A DNA stretch of 64,000 nucleotides from Polaromonas sp. UBA5171 (GCA_002413395.1 DHWX01000029.1:1-64000), one strand, 5' to 3'. Counted from the stretch's first letter, positions 27,641-39,206 are shown. Notes: generated from the letters alone by a model not told the origin. Numbers and translations: made by a program.

Positions 27641-28880
27641 TCAGGCGGCAACCAGCGCCGTGCGCCGCACCCGCCGCACATTGAAGGCGCTGGCAATCAG
27701 CACCGCCTGCAGCAGCGCCAGGCCCAGCAGCACGCCGCGGTATTGGCCGTGGTCCATCAGCACACCAAAAACCAGCGGCGAGACCGCTTGACCAATATCC
27801 AGCCCCGCATAGACCACGCCATAAACCCGGCCCGATGCATTTTCAGGCGTTGAGCGCTTGACCAGCAGGTCGCGCGATGGCCCGGCAACGCCGGTTGCCA
27901 AGCCCATGAGGCCAAAAAACACCGGCACCAGCCACGCCGACATACTGCCCAGAGCCAGCGTCAGCGCGATCACTGCCGCAATCCCAAAGCCAGCACCCAC
28001 AACACGTTCACAACGTGCCGGGTCTGCAGCCAAAAAAACCACCCAGCACCATCCCGCCCGCGCTGCACACCATGTAAACCGTCAGGCACATCGCCACCAG
28101 CGCCAGCGGCACGGCGTGCAACTGGCGTGCCGCTTCCGGCGCAAAGGCCTGGACCACGCTCAATACCATGGCATACCAGAAAAAGAAGGCAAAACACATC
28201 CACACTGCGGGAATTTTGAGAAAGCTCAAGCCACCATCGACCGCGGGTGCACCCTTGACGGGTGCCACCACATTGAGCGCCAGTTTGTCGCGATTCAACA
28301 CCAATACCGCCAACACGGAAAACACCAGTGCGGCCGCTGCCGCCAGCGCCACGCGCCATGAATAGGCAAACGTCAGCGTCACCACCAGCGCCGGTGCCAG
28401 CGCCCAGCCCAGGCTGCCGGTGATGCCATGCACGCTGTAGGCGTGGCCCAGGCGCGGCGCGCTCACCTTGCGGTTGAGCAGCGTGTAGTCCACCGGGTGA
28501 AACACCCCGTTGCCGACACCCGCCAGCCCGGCAAAGCCCGCCATCATCCAGTAACTGGTGCTGACCGAGTAACCCAGGACCGCCATGCCAATCAGTGCAA
28601 GGCCACCAAAAAGAACCGGGCGCGGGCCAAGGCGGTCCACCACAAAACCCGACAGCGCCTGCACCGCCGACGAGACGACAAAGAAAATTGACATCAAAAA
28701 TCCCAGCTCCGCATAGCTGACGTTGAACACATCCTTGAGCCAGGGAAACAGCGGCGCCAGCAGCAACTGGCTGAAGTGGCTGATCAGGTGTGCCAGACCC
28801 ACCAGACCAATCAAGTTGGCGTCAGTCCGCAAGGAGGAAACGCCGGAGGCTGGCTTGGACGGGGTGCTTGACGGTGTCAT
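27641..28880 (-). pseudogene. MFS transporter with frameshift in an A7 tract
   Basis: ATG 28880 (MTPSSTPSKPASG) begins a major facilitator with TM1 LIGLVGLAHLISHFSQLLLAP and motif FVVDRLGPRP after TM2. The frame ends after GGMVLGGFFGCRPGTL, while the remaining third continues in another frame as FLAADPARCERVVGAGFG and runs to 27641. The switch lies at a homopolymer of seven A on the plus strand (28032-28038). Both parts together make a full 12-helix protein of about 412 residues. It may be a recent pseudogene, a slippage-variable gene or a sequencing error. It lies downstream of the bkd operon. Confidence 0.75.
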
Positions 28881-29085
28881 GGCGCTCGGGTCATCGGGTT
28901 CTTTTTGGGCTGAAATACAACAAGGAAAACACTTTACAGTGAATTTCAGGTCCATGTGGGCAGGCCCTCTTTCAGCCCTTTCAGATTGCTGCAATTTACC
29001 CGGCCGACTCATTCCCGAAGGCGACGGGTTGATCGCGCCGGTTGAAGTCACCCGCCGTTCGCCGCCCCCTGAACGAAAATCGAGC

Positions 29086-30495
29086 TCAGATGTGCAGGGC
29101 GTGCCCGAGCGCGCGCAGCGCTGCTTCCTGCACGGCCTCGCCCAGCGTCGGGTGGGCGTGGATGGTGCCGGCCACATCTTCGAGCCGCGCGCCCATCTCG
29201 ATCGATTGCGAGAACGCAGTGCTCAGCTCGGAAACGCCGCGCCCCACGGCCTGCCAGCCAACGATCAGGTGGTTGTCGCGCCGGGCGACGACGCGCACAA
29301 AACCGTCACTCGATTCAATCGTCATGGCGCGGCCATTGGCGGCAAAAGGAAATAACGCGCTGATGCAGTCAAGCCCTGCCTCGGCAGCCGTTTGCGGCGT
29401 CTGGCCAACCACCACAATTTCGGGATCGGTAAAGCATACGGCGGCAATCGCCGCGGGCGCGAAGTGGCGGCGCTTGCCGCTGATGATTTCAGCCACCATC
29501 TCGCCCTGCGCCATCGCACGGTGCGCCAGCATGGGCTCGCCCGTCACATCGCCAATGGCCCAGACGTTGCGCATCGAGGTGCGGCACTGATCGTCGATTT
29601 TTACGGCATGGCCGTTCATGTCCAGCAGCAGCGTCTCCAGGCCCCAGCCCTCGGTGCGCGGGCGTCGGCCGACGGCCACCAGCACGCGGTCGGCGGCGAG
29701 TTCGGATTCTTCGCCCTGCGCGTTACGCACGCGCACAGCGTCGCCGCTCGCGTTCATTCCCTGTACGGTACAAGCGAGATGCATCTGAATGCCCAGCCGC
29801 CGCAACGAGGCAAGCAGCGGCTTGGTCAGCTCTGCATCGTAGGCCGGAAGCGCGCGGTCGAGCGCCTCGACCACGGCGACCTCGGCACCCAGCTTGCGAT
29901 AGGCCATGCCAAGTTCCAGGCCGATGTAGCCCGCGCCAACCACCACCAGCCGCTGCGGCAGCGACGCAGGCGACAATGCTTCGGTGGCGGAGATGACGAA
30001 GCCGCCGAACGGCATCGATGGCAACGCCACCGCCTGCGACCCCGGCGCCAGCAATAAATGCTCGCAGGCTATGCGCAGCTTCTCTCCGCCCGCTTGCGCA
30101 CCCTCCTGCTGCACCTCCACCGTCTTGCCATCGATGATGCGGGCCCAGCCCTTGACGACCTGTACGCCGTGCTTCTTCAGTAATCCCGCGACACCGCTGG
30201 TCAGCCGGGCGACGATGCTGTCCTTCCACCGCACCATCTGCGCCAGATCGATGCACGGCGACTGCACGTGAATGCCCAGCGCCGAGTCCTGCACATAGTT
30301 GCCGACCTTTTCGAACTCCTCGGCGGCGTGAATCAAGGCCTTGGACGGAATGCAGCCAATGTTCAGGCACGTGCCGCCCACCTGTTCCACCTCGACAAGC
30401 GTGGTGGCAATGCCCAGTTGCGCAGCGCGAATCGCAGCGACATAGCCGCCGGGCCCGCCGCCGATGATCAGCAGAGTGGTTGATTGGGTGGTCAT
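29086..30495 (-). CDS. lpdA: Dihydrolipoamide dehydrogenase (E3) of the bkd operon
   Basis: E3 reoxidises the dihydrolipoyl group of the E2 subunit using FAD and NAD+. The 469-residue protein has the FAD-binding [17 protein letters not shown], the redox-active disulfide [13 protein letters not shown] (Cys43/Cys48), the NAD-binding [10 protein letters not shown] and the C-terminal HAHPTLGEA with the active-site histidine. It starts 3 nt after the E2 stop codon, so this is the operon-specific copy (LpdV type) of the branched-chain 2-oxoacid dehydrogenase. Confidence 0.96.
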   Translation of the reverse strand: MTTQSTTLLIIGGGPGGYVAAIRAAQLGIATTLVEVEQVGGTCLNIGCIPSKALIHAAEEFEKVGNYVQDSALGIHVQSPCIDLAQMVRWKDSIVARLTSGVAGLLKKHGVQVVKGWARIIDGKTVEVQQEGAQAGGEKLRIACEHLLLAPGSQAVALPSMPFGGFVISATEALSPASLPQRLVVVGAGYIGLELGMAYRKLGAEVAVVEALDRALPAYDAELTKPLLASLRRLGIQMHLACTVQGMNASGDAVRVRNAQGEESELAADRVLVAVGRRPRTEGWGLETLLLDMNGHAVKIDDQCRTSMRNVWAIGDVTGEPMLAHRAMAQGEMVAEIISGKRRHFAPAAIAAVCFTDPEIVVVGQTPQTAAEAGLDCISALFPFAANGRAMTIESSDGFVRVVARRDNHLIVGWQAVGRGVSELSTAFSQSIEMGARLEDVAGTIHAHPTLGEAVQEAALRALGHALHI

Positions 30496-30498
30496 GAC

Positions 30499-31818
30499 TT
30501 ACTCCACAAACAGCGTGGCCGGGCATTCGAGCAGAGTGCGCAGCGTCTGCACAAACTCGGCGGCATGCAGGCCGTCCACCACACGGTGATCGAACGACGA
30601 CGACAGGTTCATCATCTGCCGCGCCACCACGGCGCCGCCACGAATCATCGGTCGTTCGACGATGCGGTTCACGCCGATGATGGCCACTTCAGGCGCGTTG
30701 ATGACCGGCGTGGAAACGATGCCGCCCAGGGCACCGAGGCTGGTGATGGTAATGCTGGAACCCGAAAGTTCTTCTCGTGTCGCCTTGCCACTGCGCGCCG
30801 CCTCAGCCAGACGGGCCAGCTCCGCCGCGCTGGCCCACAGATCGCGCGCCTCGGCATGCCGCACCACCGGCACCATCAGGCCTGCTTCAGTCTGGGTGGC
30901 AATGCCCAGGTGCACCGCGCCAAATTGCATGACCACGCCGGCATCGTCGTCGAAACGCGCGTTGATTTGCGGAAAATCGCGCAGCGCCAGCACAACGGCA
31001 CGCATCAAAAAAGGCAGCGGCGTCAGGCGACCTCTTGCAGCGCCCCATTTGGCATTGAGCGTTGCCCGCAGCGCCTCAAGCTCGGTCACATCAATTTCCT
31101 CGACATAGGTGAAATGCGGGATGCGCCGCTTGGCCTCCTGCATTTTCTGTGCGATCTTGCGGCGCAGGCCGATCACCGGCACCGCCACTTCGTCGTTTCG
31201 CTGTGCGTAGCGCACACCTGAACCAGCGGTCGCAAGCGATGGCGGGTTCAGGCCACGCGCGGCATAGGCTTGCAGGTCCTCGTGCAGGATACGGCCGGCC
31301 GCACCGCTGCCGGCCACATACTGCAACTCGATGCCGAGCTCCCAGGCTTGCCGGCGCACCGCGGGCGACGCAATCGGCTTGTCACCAGGTTGCCGCACGA
31401 AAAACACCGCATCCCGCGCCAGGGGTTCGGGCTGTGGCGCTGGCGCTTTCTCAGGTGCCACTTGCGCCCGCAGCGGCGGCTGTGCGACAGGCGCGGCCAC
31501 TGCAGCCGGTGCTGCCGCGACCGACGGCGCCATTTTTGCTGGCGCCGGTGTTGCGGCGCTGGCATTGCCCGCACCTTCCACTTCCAGGCGTATCAGTTCC
31601 GCACCCACCGCCATCACTTCGCCAACCGCGCCGCCCAGCGCGAGCACGGTGCCATGCACCGGAGACGGAATTTCGACGGTGGCCTTGTCAGTCATGACAT
31701 CGGCCAGGATCTGGTCTTCTGTCACCACATCGCCGGGCTTGACGCGCCAGGCCACCAATTCGACTTCTGCAATGCCTTCGCCGATGTCCGGCATCTTGAT
31801 CAGGTGAATGCCCATCAT
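30499..31818 (-). CDS. bkdB: Branched-chain 2-oxoacid dehydrogenase E2, dihydrolipoyl acyltransferase
   Basis: E2 forms the core of the complex and transfers the acyl group to CoA. The 439-residue protein has one N-terminal lipoyl domain (DVMTDKATVEI, lipoyl Lys45), an Ala/Pro-rich linker, an E3-binding domain (ASPAVRRQAWELGIEL near residue 145), and the catalytic acetyltransferase domain ending with FDHRVVDGLHA (HRxxDG). The start ATG 31818 overlaps the E1-beta stop (ATGA), indicating translational coupling. An upstream extension to 31908 is rejected. Confidence 0.95.
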   Translation of the reverse strand: MMGIHLIKMPDIGEGIAEVELVAWRVKPGDVVTEDQILADVMTDKATVEIPSPVHGTVLALGGAVGEVMAVGAELIRLEVEGAGNASAATPAPAKMAPSVAAAPAAVAAPVAQPPLRAQVAPEKAPAPQPEPLARDAVFFVRQPGDKPIASPAVRRQAWELGIELQYVAGSGAAGRILHEDLQAYAARGLNPPSLATAGSGVRYAQRNDEVAVPVIGLRRKIAQKMQEAKRRIPHFTYVEEIDVTELEALRATLNAKWGAARGRLTPLPFLMRAVVLALRDFPQINARFDDDAGVVMQFGAVHLGIATQTEAGLMVPVVRHAEARDLWASAAELARLAEAARSGKATREELSGSSITITSLGALGGIVSTPVINAPEVAIIGVNRIVERPMIRGGAVVARQMMNLSSSFDHRVVDGLHAAEFVQTLRTLLECPATLFVE

Positions 31819-32885
31819 GCCTCCACTGCGCGTTTGAACGCTGCGCCGACCCGATCCGGGCCAGGAAAGTAAGCCCACTCCTGCGCATGCGGATACGGCG
31901 TGTCCCAACCGGTCACACGTTCGATCGGCGCTTCGAGATGGTAGAAGCAGTGCTCCTGCACCAGCGCGGCCAGTTCAGCGCCAAGCCCGTTGGTGCGGGT
32001 GGCTTCGTGCACGATGACACAGCGGCCGGTTTTCCTGACCGAGTTGACGATGGTTTCAAGATCGAGCGGCCACAGGCTGCGCAGATCAATGATCTCGGCA
32101 TCAATGCCGGTTTCCTGCGCGGCAGCCTGCGACACATGAACCATCGTTCCGTAGGCCAGTACCGTCAGTGCAGAGCCGGCACGATGCACTGCCGCAGACT
32201 CCAGCGGCACCGTGTAGTAACCCTCGGGTACCTCGCCCATCGGGTGCTTGGACCAGGGCACCACCGGCCGGTCGTGATGGCCGTCAAACGGGCCGTTGTA
32301 CAGGCGTTTCGGTTCCAGAAAAATGACCGGATCGTCGTTCTCGATCGATGCGATCAGCAGCCCCTTGGCATCGTAGGGGTTGGACGGCATCACCGTGCGC
32401 AAGCCGCAGACCTGCGTGAACATCGCCTCGGGGCTCTGGCTGTGCGTCTGGCCACCGTAAATGCCGCCCCCGCAAGGCATGCGAATCGTCAGGGGGGCGG
32501 TGAATTCGCCAGCCGAGCGGTAACGCAAGCGCGCCGCTTCAGAGACGATCTGGTCCGAGGCGGGATAAAAATAATCGGCAAACTGGATTTCGACCACCGG
32601 GCGCAGGCCGTACGCGCCCATGCCGACTGCCACGCCGACGATGCCGCCTTCGGAAATCGGGGCATCGAACACGCGTGATTTTCCGTACTTCACCTGCAGG
32701 CCTTCGGTGCAGCGGAACACGCCGCCGAAATAGCCCACGTCCTGCCCGAACACCACCACATTGTTGTCACGCTGGAGCATCACGTCCATGGCCGAGCGCA
32801 GCGCCTGAATCATCGTCATGGGTGACTGGGTCATTTCAGCCGTGTCTGAAGACTTCGTCGGAGCGGTATTTTTAATCTCTGCCAT
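31815..32885 (-). CDS. bkdA2: Branched-chain 2-oxoacid dehydrogenase E1 subunit beta
   Basis: E1-beta pairs with BkdA1 to decarboxylate the 2-oxoacids from valine, leucine and isoleucine. The 356-residue protein starts at ATG 32885 (MAEIKNTAPT), two bases after the E1-alpha stop codon. It shows the family segments QALRSAMDVML, VVVFGQDVGYFGGVFR, GGGIYGGQTHSQSPEAMF and PKRLYNG. It resembles Pseudomonas BkdA2. The much longer upstream frame lies out of register in bkdA1 and is spurious. Confidence 0.95.
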   Translation of the reverse strand: MAEIKNTAPTKSSDTAEMTQSPMTMIQALRSAMDVMLQRDNNVVVFGQDVGYFGGVFRCTEGLQVKYGKSRVFDAPISEGGIVGVAVGMGAYGLRPVVEIQFADYFYPASDQIVSEAARLRYRSAGEFTAPLTIRMPCGGGIYGGQTHSQSPEAMFTQVCGLRTVMPSNPYDAKGLLIASIENDDPVIFLEPKRLYNGPFDGHHDRPVVPWSKHPMGEVPEGYYTVPLESAAVHRAGSALTVLAYGTMVHVSQAAAQETGIDAEIIDLRSLWPLDLETIVNSVRKTGRCVIVHEATRTNGLGAELAALVQEHCFYHLEAPIERVTGWDTPYPHAQEWAYFPGPDRVGAAFKRAVEA

Positions 32886-32887
32886 GG

Positions 32888-34165
<1,278 letters not shown>

Positions 34166-34314
34166 TCAGTGAATCGGCACGGCGCATGGCGGGTAGCCTG
34201 CGCCGTCCGGGGGCTGCCCGCGTTGGCGGGCTCCGCCAGCTTAGCAGATTTTTCCACACTTGCCACCGACCCTGCAAGCAGTTTCGGTGCATGGTTTAAG
34301 GCAGCACCAGATGC

Positions 34315-35739
34315 TCACATCAGCCACTTCAGCAAGCCCATGACCTTGTCAAAACGCTTGCCGTACGGCGGGTAAAACAGATCGCCGCGAGCCCAGCGCG
34401 AAGACACCAGCACCGGCTTTTGCTGTGTCAGGCGCAGAAAGCCGGTTTCGCCATGGTAGGCGCCCCAGCCGCTGTCGCCGACGCCGCCAAAGGGCAGGTT
34501 TTCGTGGGCAATGTGCATCAGCGTGTCGTTCACGGTGACCCCACCACTCACGGTGCGCGCCAGCACCTGGTCGCGCGAGGCGGTGTCGGCGCCAAACCAG
34601 TACAGCGCCAGCGGCCGGGGCCGTGCATTGACATAGTCGATGGCCTGATCCAGCGTGTCGTAGGGCAGCACCGGCAGGATCGGGCCGAAGATTTCCTCGC
34701 TCAGCAGTTTGGAGCTGGCTGGCGTGTCAAAAACCAGCACGGGCGCCATCTGCCGCGACGAACCGATTGAGCCGCTGGCACCCGGGTCTATCACCCGCAG
34801 CTGCGCGCCCTCGCCTTCGGCCTGCGCCAGCAGCGCCTGAAGGCGCTCGTGGTGGCGCGGGTTGATGATGGCGGCGTAGTCCGGGTTGCCGGCAATGGTC
34901 GGAAACAGTTGGGCCACCGCCCGGGCAAACGCGTCGCCAAACGCCGATTCCATGGCCTTGGGCAGCAGCACATAATCGGGCGCAATGCAGGTCTGCCCGG
35001 CGTTGAGCAGCTTGCCATGCGCGATCTTGATGGCGGCGGTGTCAAGATCACACGACGCGTCAATAATGCATGGCGATTTGCCGCCCAGTTCCAGCGTCGT
35101 GGGGGTCAGGTTGGCGGCGGCGGCTTCAGCCACTTTGCGGCCCACCGCAGTGGAACCGGTAAAAAACAGATGATCAAACGGCAGACTGGAAAACTCGGCG
35201 GCCAGCGCGCCATCGCCCTGCACCACGCACAGCTCATCCGGTGCAAAGGCCTTGCCGATCAATTCAGCCAGCAAGGCCGAGGTCTGGGGCGTCAGCTCGC
35301 TGGGCTTGAGCATGACGCGGTTGCCTGCGGCCAGCGCCGTGATGACCGGCCCCAGCGAGAGCTGCACCGGATAGTTCCAGGGCGACACCACGCCCACCAC
35401 ACCCAGCGGCTGACGCTGCAGATACCCACGCGAGGGCTGCAAATAAAGCGGCGTGCGCACCTTCACCGGCCTGATCCATTTGGGCAGGCTTTTTAATGTG
35501 GCGGAAAGCAGCGCGCGCAGCACAAACAGGTCGGCGATTTCGGTCAGTTGCGCCGATCGCACGCCAAAATCAGCCTGCACCGCCCGCGTCAGCGCACTGC
35601 CGTGATCATCGAGCAAAGCCCGGATTCGCTGCAAGCGGCCGCGCCGCACGGCCAGTGGCACCTCGACATGGCTGCGGCTGGCCCGATACTGGGCATCAAA
35701 GAGGCTGCGAAGGCTGGATTCGGGTGTATTGAAGCTCAT
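34315..35739 (-). CDS. calB: Coniferyl aldehyde dehydrogenase-like protein
   Basis: This 474-residue NAD(P)-dependent aldehyde dehydrogenase (class 3-like) has the catalytic motifs TLELGGKSPCI with Glu, and NAGQTCIAPDYVLLP with the nucleophilic Cys. The C-terminus contains HENLPFGGVGDSGWGAYHGETGF. It matches CalB-type coniferyl aldehyde dehydrogenases, though these act on many aldehydes. ATG 35739 (MSFNTPES) is chosen over the longer frame. It lies upstream of bkdA1 in the same orientation but 185 nt apart, and is divergent from creA. Confidence 0.88.
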   Translation of the reverse strand: MSFNTPESSLRSLFDAQYRASRSHVEVPLAVRRGRLQRIRALLDDHGSALTRAVQADFGVRSAQLTEIADLFVLRALLSATLKSLPKWIRPVKVRTPLYLQPSRGYLQRQPLGVVGVVSPWNYPVQLSLGPVITALAAGNRVMLKPSELTPQTSALLAELIGKAFAPDELCVVQGDGALAAEFSSLPFDHLFFTGSTAVGRKVAEAAAANLTPTTLELGGKSPCIIDASCDLDTAAIKIAHGKLLNAGQTCIAPDYVLLPKAMESAFGDAFARAVAQLFPTIAGNPDYAAIINPRHHERLQALLAQAEGEGAQLRVIDPGASGSIGSSRQMAPVLVFDTPASSKLLSEEIFGPILPVLPYDTLDQAIDYVNARPRPLALYWFGADTASRDQVLARTVSGGVTVNDTLMHIAHENLPFGGVGDSGWGAYHGETGFLRLTQQKPVLVSSRWARGDLFYPPYGKRFDKVMGLLKWLM

Positions 35740-35832
35740 TGCGCGATGATAGATGCCTGCGCGTTGGTCCATTAGAGGCTTAACCCCAGTGCGCCTGCCA
35801 ACCTGCCGCTCACCCCAACCCAAGGACTTTCA

Positions 35833-36348
35833 ATGAAAATATGCACGCCCCAGCCATCCGGCCCCAAACACCACGGCCTCAAGCGTTACGGCTTGATCGC
35901 CGTCCTGTTCGCAAGCGCCTGCGGCAGTGCCAGCAGCGAGCAGGTCGGCGCGGTCGATACCGTTTTCAAATTCATCGGCCCCGACCACAAAATTGTGGTT
36001 GATGCCTATGACGACCCCAAGGTGAAGGGCGTCACCTGTTATGTCTCGCGCGCCAAAACCGGCGGCATCAAGGGCGCGCTGGGCCTGGCCGAAGACCGGG
36101 CAGAGGCATCCATTGCCTGCCGCCAGACCGGCCCCATCAGCTTCGACAAGCCGCTGGACCAGCAGGATGAGATGTTCAGCGAGCGCATTTCGCTGGTCTT
36201 CAAAAGGCTGCGCGTGGTGCGCATGGTCGACAGCAAGCGCAATACGCTGGTTTACCTGACCTATTCCGACCGCGTGATTGAAGGCTTCCCGCAAAACAGC
36301 GTGACCGCGGTGCCGGTGCCTGCCGGAACGATGATTCCCGTGAAGTGA
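35833..36348 (+). CDS. creA: CreA family protein
   Basis: This 171-residue protein has a basic N-terminus and a hydrophobic signal with a lipobox-like end (LFASAC), then the conserved CreA domain: [50 protein letters not shown] and [24 protein letters not shown] strands. CreA function is unknown; it is periplasmic in other bacteria. The last 94 bases of the gene together with 7 bases after the stop codon are duplicated at 43211-43311, bounding the inserted islet. Confidence 0.93.
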   Translation: MKICTPQPSGPKHHGLKRYGLIAVLFASACGSASSEQVGAVDTVFKFIGPDHKIVVDAYDDPKVKGVTCYVSRAKTGGIKGALGLAEDRAEASIACRQTGPISFDKPLDQQDEMFSERISLVFKRLRVVRMVDSKRNTLVYLTYSDRVIEGFPQNSVTAVPVPAGTMIPVK

Positions 36349-36355
36349 CCTGGCC
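36255..36355 (+). repeat. 101-bp direct duplication, left copy (creA 3' end)
   Basis: These 101 bases, covering the last 31 codons of creA, its stop and 7 following bases, are identical to 43211-43311. The left copy belongs to intact creA. The two copies bound a 6.9-kb insert. Confidence 0.97.
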
Positions 36356-36473
36356 CCGCTTCTTCGCGGCTTCACTCAATCCAGTTCTTGCCATGACCAC
36401 ATTCTCCAATATCGCTACTGGAGACATAACGTTCGAGGCGTTCAATGGTTGTCATGATTTAAGGAAATATCAA

Positions 36474-36533
36474 TAGCATTTTGCTATTCAAACAAAGAGC
36501 CGCCAGAACGGCGCATTAAATTATCGTTATCTG
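36474..36533 (+). repeat. 60-bp direct repeat, left copy
   Basis: This matches 42635-42694 at 58 of 60 positions. It begins with the small inverted repeat TAGCA-TTT-TGCTA and contains a GCCG/CGGC hairpin. Here it directly precedes the response-regulator start, so it probably carries that gene's native upstream region. Confidence 0.95.
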
Positions 36534-36544
36534 TCGGAGGGGGA

Positions 36545-36739
36545 ATGCGGGTATTGCTGGTTGAAGACGGCGCCATGATTGGCGAAGCCATCCAAGGGGC
36601 GCTGAAAGACGCTTCTTACGTTGCTGACTGGGTGAAGAACGGTCAAACCGTCCTCACGACTGCTGGTGCGGCGTTTTGCTTCGTTGCGCTTTTGGATTGG
36701 CCTGGCAACCAAGGATTCAAAGAGTACAACAAGAAATAG
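36545..36739 (+). pseudogene. Truncated two-component response regulator
   Basis: ATG 36545 follows CGGAGGGGG and opens MRVLLVEDGAMIGEAIQGAL, the receiver-domain start of an OmpR/QseB-type regulator. The second acidic-pocket residue is Gly instead of Asp (VEDG). Homology fades after about residue 42, where the sequence around the phosphoacceptor is rearranged (FVALLDWPGN), and the frame ends at 64 codons. The rest of the receiver and the DNA-binding domain are absent. It lies just upstream of the efflux operon that it may once have regulated. Confidence 0.75.
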
Positions 36740-36740
36740 A

Positions 36741-38129
36741 ATGAACCATGCCATGAAAATCACTGCCACTTTATGTTTGATCGCTGCACTATTCAGCGGT
36801 TGTGCGACTTATCACGCGCACCCTATTGCGCCAGCGGCGCTGATGAGTGATTTTGAAGCGCGCACGCTGGATAGCCCAGAGCTGCGAGGATACGTTGCCG
36901 CACGCTGCGGCGATACCGGCTCCTGCACGTCCGGCGTCTGGGATTTAAACACGCTGACGCTGGCTGCTTTTTATTTCAGCCCGGCGTTGGATATCGCGCG
37001 CGCCCAGCACGACGCCAGTCAAGCATCTGTTCAGAGCGCAGGACAGCCTCCCAACCCGGCTCTCCAGCTTCCGCTCGGGTACACCAGCAACGCCAAAGCC
37101 GGTGAATCGCCTTACACCTTCGGCCTGGGCCTGGATATTCCGATTGAAACCGCCGGCAAGCGCGGCTATCGGGTGGCGCAGGCGCAACAGATGTCCAACG
37201 CCGCACGCTTCACTATCGGGAACGTCGCCTGGCAAGTACGCAGCCGCCTACGCAGTCATATGCTCAATTTCTATACCGCGACCCGCAGGACACGGATGCT
37301 GGAGCAACAAATCACCACGCAGCAGCAGATTGTGGCGATGCTGAACAAACGCCTGGCCGTTGGCGCGGCATCGGCTCCGGAAGCTAACCAAGCGCGCATT
37401 GTGCTGATCCGGAACCGCATTGATTTGGCGCACGCGCAATTGCAGGTACAGGATGAGCGCGCACAAATCGCATCGGCGATTGGGTTGCCGGTCGATGCGC
37501 TGGCAAATATCCAAATTAATTTCGCAGCCTTTGAGCGGGTCTATCCCGCTATCCCGGCCGATGATGTACGCCGTCAGGCGGTTCTCAACCGCGCCGATGT
37601 ATTGGCGGCGTTATCGGAATACGAGGCCAGCCAGGCGGCGCTGCAACTGGAAATCGCCCGACAGTATCCCGACATTCATATCGGGCCCGGTTACACTTTC
37701 GATGCGGGGGCGCACAAGTTCGTGCTGCCGGTTTCCGGCATCACCTTGCCCCTCTTGAATCAGAATCAAGGGCCGATTGCCGAAGCCAGCGCACGCCGCA
37801 AGGAAGTGGCCGCGCGCGTCAACGCGTTGCAAGCGCAAGCCATCGATGACACACAGCGGGAGGTGCAAAATTACCGTGCCGTGCTGAAAAATCTGCATCT
37901 CGCCGAATCGCTGCTGTCAGCCCAGCAGCGTCAACTGCAAGACCTGCAAAAGACCTATAAAGCCGGTGAAACGGATAGGCTAACGCTGGCCCTCGCACAA
38001 CACGCCTTGTATACGCATGCCCTGATCCGTCAGGATGCGCAGGTGCAGGTGCAGCGGAACATCGGTCAATTGGAAGACGCCATGCAGCGGCCGCTATCGT
38101 CTACCGACTTCCCCGCCGTTCCCGAATAG
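36741..38129 (+). CDS. Outer membrane efflux factor, CzcC/CusC-like
   Basis: This 462-residue TolC-family protein has a lipoprotein-type signal peptide ending LFSGC, then two repeats of long helices and strands (GQPPNPALQLPLGYT, QYPDIHIGPGYTFDAGAHKFVLPVSGITLPLL). It should form the outer membrane channel of the tripartite pump encoded with the next two genes. The start ATG 36741 follows AAGAAATAG, one base after the response-regulator fragment ends. The gene is intact. Confidence 0.9.
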   Translation: MNHAMKITATLCLIAALFSGCATYHAHPIAPAALMSDFEARTLDSPELRGYVAARCGDTGSCTSGVWDLNTLTLAAFYFSPALDIARAQHDASQASVQSAGQPPNPALQLPLGYTSNAKAGESPYTFGLGLDIPIETAGKRGYRVAQAQQMSNAARFTIGNVAWQVRSRLRSHMLNFYTATRRTRMLEQQITTQQQIVAMLNKRLAVGAASAPEANQARIVLIRNRIDLAHAQLQVQDERAQIASAIGLPVDALANIQINFAAFERVYPAIPADDVRRQAVLNRADVLAALSEYEASQAALQLEIARQYPDIHIGPGYTFDAGAHKFVLPVSGITLPLLNQNQGPIAEASARRKEVAARVNALQAQAIDDTQREVQNYRAVLKNLHLAESLLSAQQRQLQDLQKTYKAGETDRLTLALAQHALYTHALIRQDAQVQVQRNIGQLEDAMQRPLSSTDFPAVPE

Positions 38130-38141
38130 AGGAGATCAATT

Positions 38142-39206
38142 GTGAATTCGCGGCTTAATATCAAACGCCTTACGCTAGTGATCCTATTGATGGGTCTGGC
38201 TGCAATCGCCGTCTGGTCACTGCTTCAGGGCAAAGGGGATGTAGGGACAGAGGCGGCCATGCCTGCGGCAACGCAAGGTGTCGCGATTGTGAACGGCGTG
38301 ATCGTGGTGATGCTCGACACAGCCACCCAAACGCAAAGCGGTATCCGCACCGAACCCTTGTCTAACGCGAACTATCGGGCAGAAACGGCGGCCTATGGCA
38401 CAGTGCTGGATTTGCAGCCGCTGATTGATCTGCGCACGCGTTACGCTTCGGCGCTGGCGGATGCCGATGCGGCGCGGGCAATGGCGGCGGCGTCCCGGCA
38501 GGAGTACGAGCGCAGCCGTCTCTTGTATCAGGACAATCAAAACGTTGCTCTGAAAACTTATCAGGCGGCACAAGCGGGCTATCACTCCGATCGGGTCAAG
38601 GCGGACACCGCCGCGCTTAACACACAGAACATCCAGGCTGCGGCGCGGCAGCAATTCGGCGCGACGCTGAGGCGCTGGGCGCTTGATCCCCATTCGCCCG
38701 AATTGACGCGGCTTTTAAACCAGCAGGACGTGTTGCTGCGCGTTACCTTGCCGCTGGATGACGGCATGGTAGCGCCTGCGCAAATTCAGATAAGCGCAAA
38801 CAATTACCGACGGCTGCCGGCATATCTGGTTTCGCCCTCGCCGCAAAGCGATCCCGCCGTTCAGGGCAGCGCTTTTATTTATCGCACCGCCGCACCGATA
38901 GCGACCGGAACAAATATTGCCGCGTATCTGCCCACGTCCAACCAAGTAACGCACGGAATCCTCATCCCCGCCAGCGCGATTGTTTGGTACGGCGGCCAGT
39001 CTTGGGCCTACAAACAAATCAGCGCGGCGCATTTCGGCCGCTATTCCGTCGCGCAGCAATTCCCCATGCAGGGCGGTTTTTTTGTAACGCAAGGATTCAA
39101 ACCAGGAGAGCGTGTTGTCGTCAGCGGCGCGCAGCTTTTGCTGTCCGAGGAGTTGCGGCCGCAGCCCGGGAGTTCGTCGGGTTGTAAAGACCCGGAATGC
39201 GACTGA
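38142..39206 (+). CDS. RND efflux periplasmic adaptor subunit, CzcB-like
   Basis: GTG 38142, preceded by AGAGGAG, opens a 354-residue membrane fusion protein. It has one N-terminal membrane anchor (about residues 9-27), a region around residues 55-80, a helical hairpin (ALADADAARAMAAASRQEYERSRLL onward) and beta-barrel/membrane-proximal domains ending ERVVVSGAQLLLSEEL. The C-terminus CKDPECD has two cysteines that could bind metal. It links the outer membrane factor upstream (12 nt gap) with the permease downstream (28 nt gap). Confidence 0.88.
   Translation: MNSRLNIKRLTLVILLMGLAAIAVWSLLQGKGDVGTEAAMPAATQGVAIVNGVIVVMLDTATQTQSGIRTEPLSNANYRAETAAYGTVLDLQPLIDLRTRYASALADADAARAMAAASRQEYERSRLLYQDNQNVALKTYQAAQAGYHSDRVKADTAALNTQNIQAAARQQFGATLRRWALDPHSPELTRLLNQQDVLLRVTLPLDDGMVAPAQIQISANNYRRLPAYLVSPSPQSDPAVQGSAFIYRTAAPIATGTNIAAYLPTSNQVTHGILIPASAIVWYGGQSWAYKQISAAHFGRYSVAQQFPMQGGFFVTQGFKPGERVVVSGAQLLLSEELRPQPGSSSGCKDPECD

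Noticed and set aside
36372..36455. 27-codon minus-strand frame (MTTIERLERYVSSSDIGECG) just inside the islet
   Set aside because: It reads like real protein but has no ribosome binding site and no recognised family; possibly the tail or head of a lost gene.
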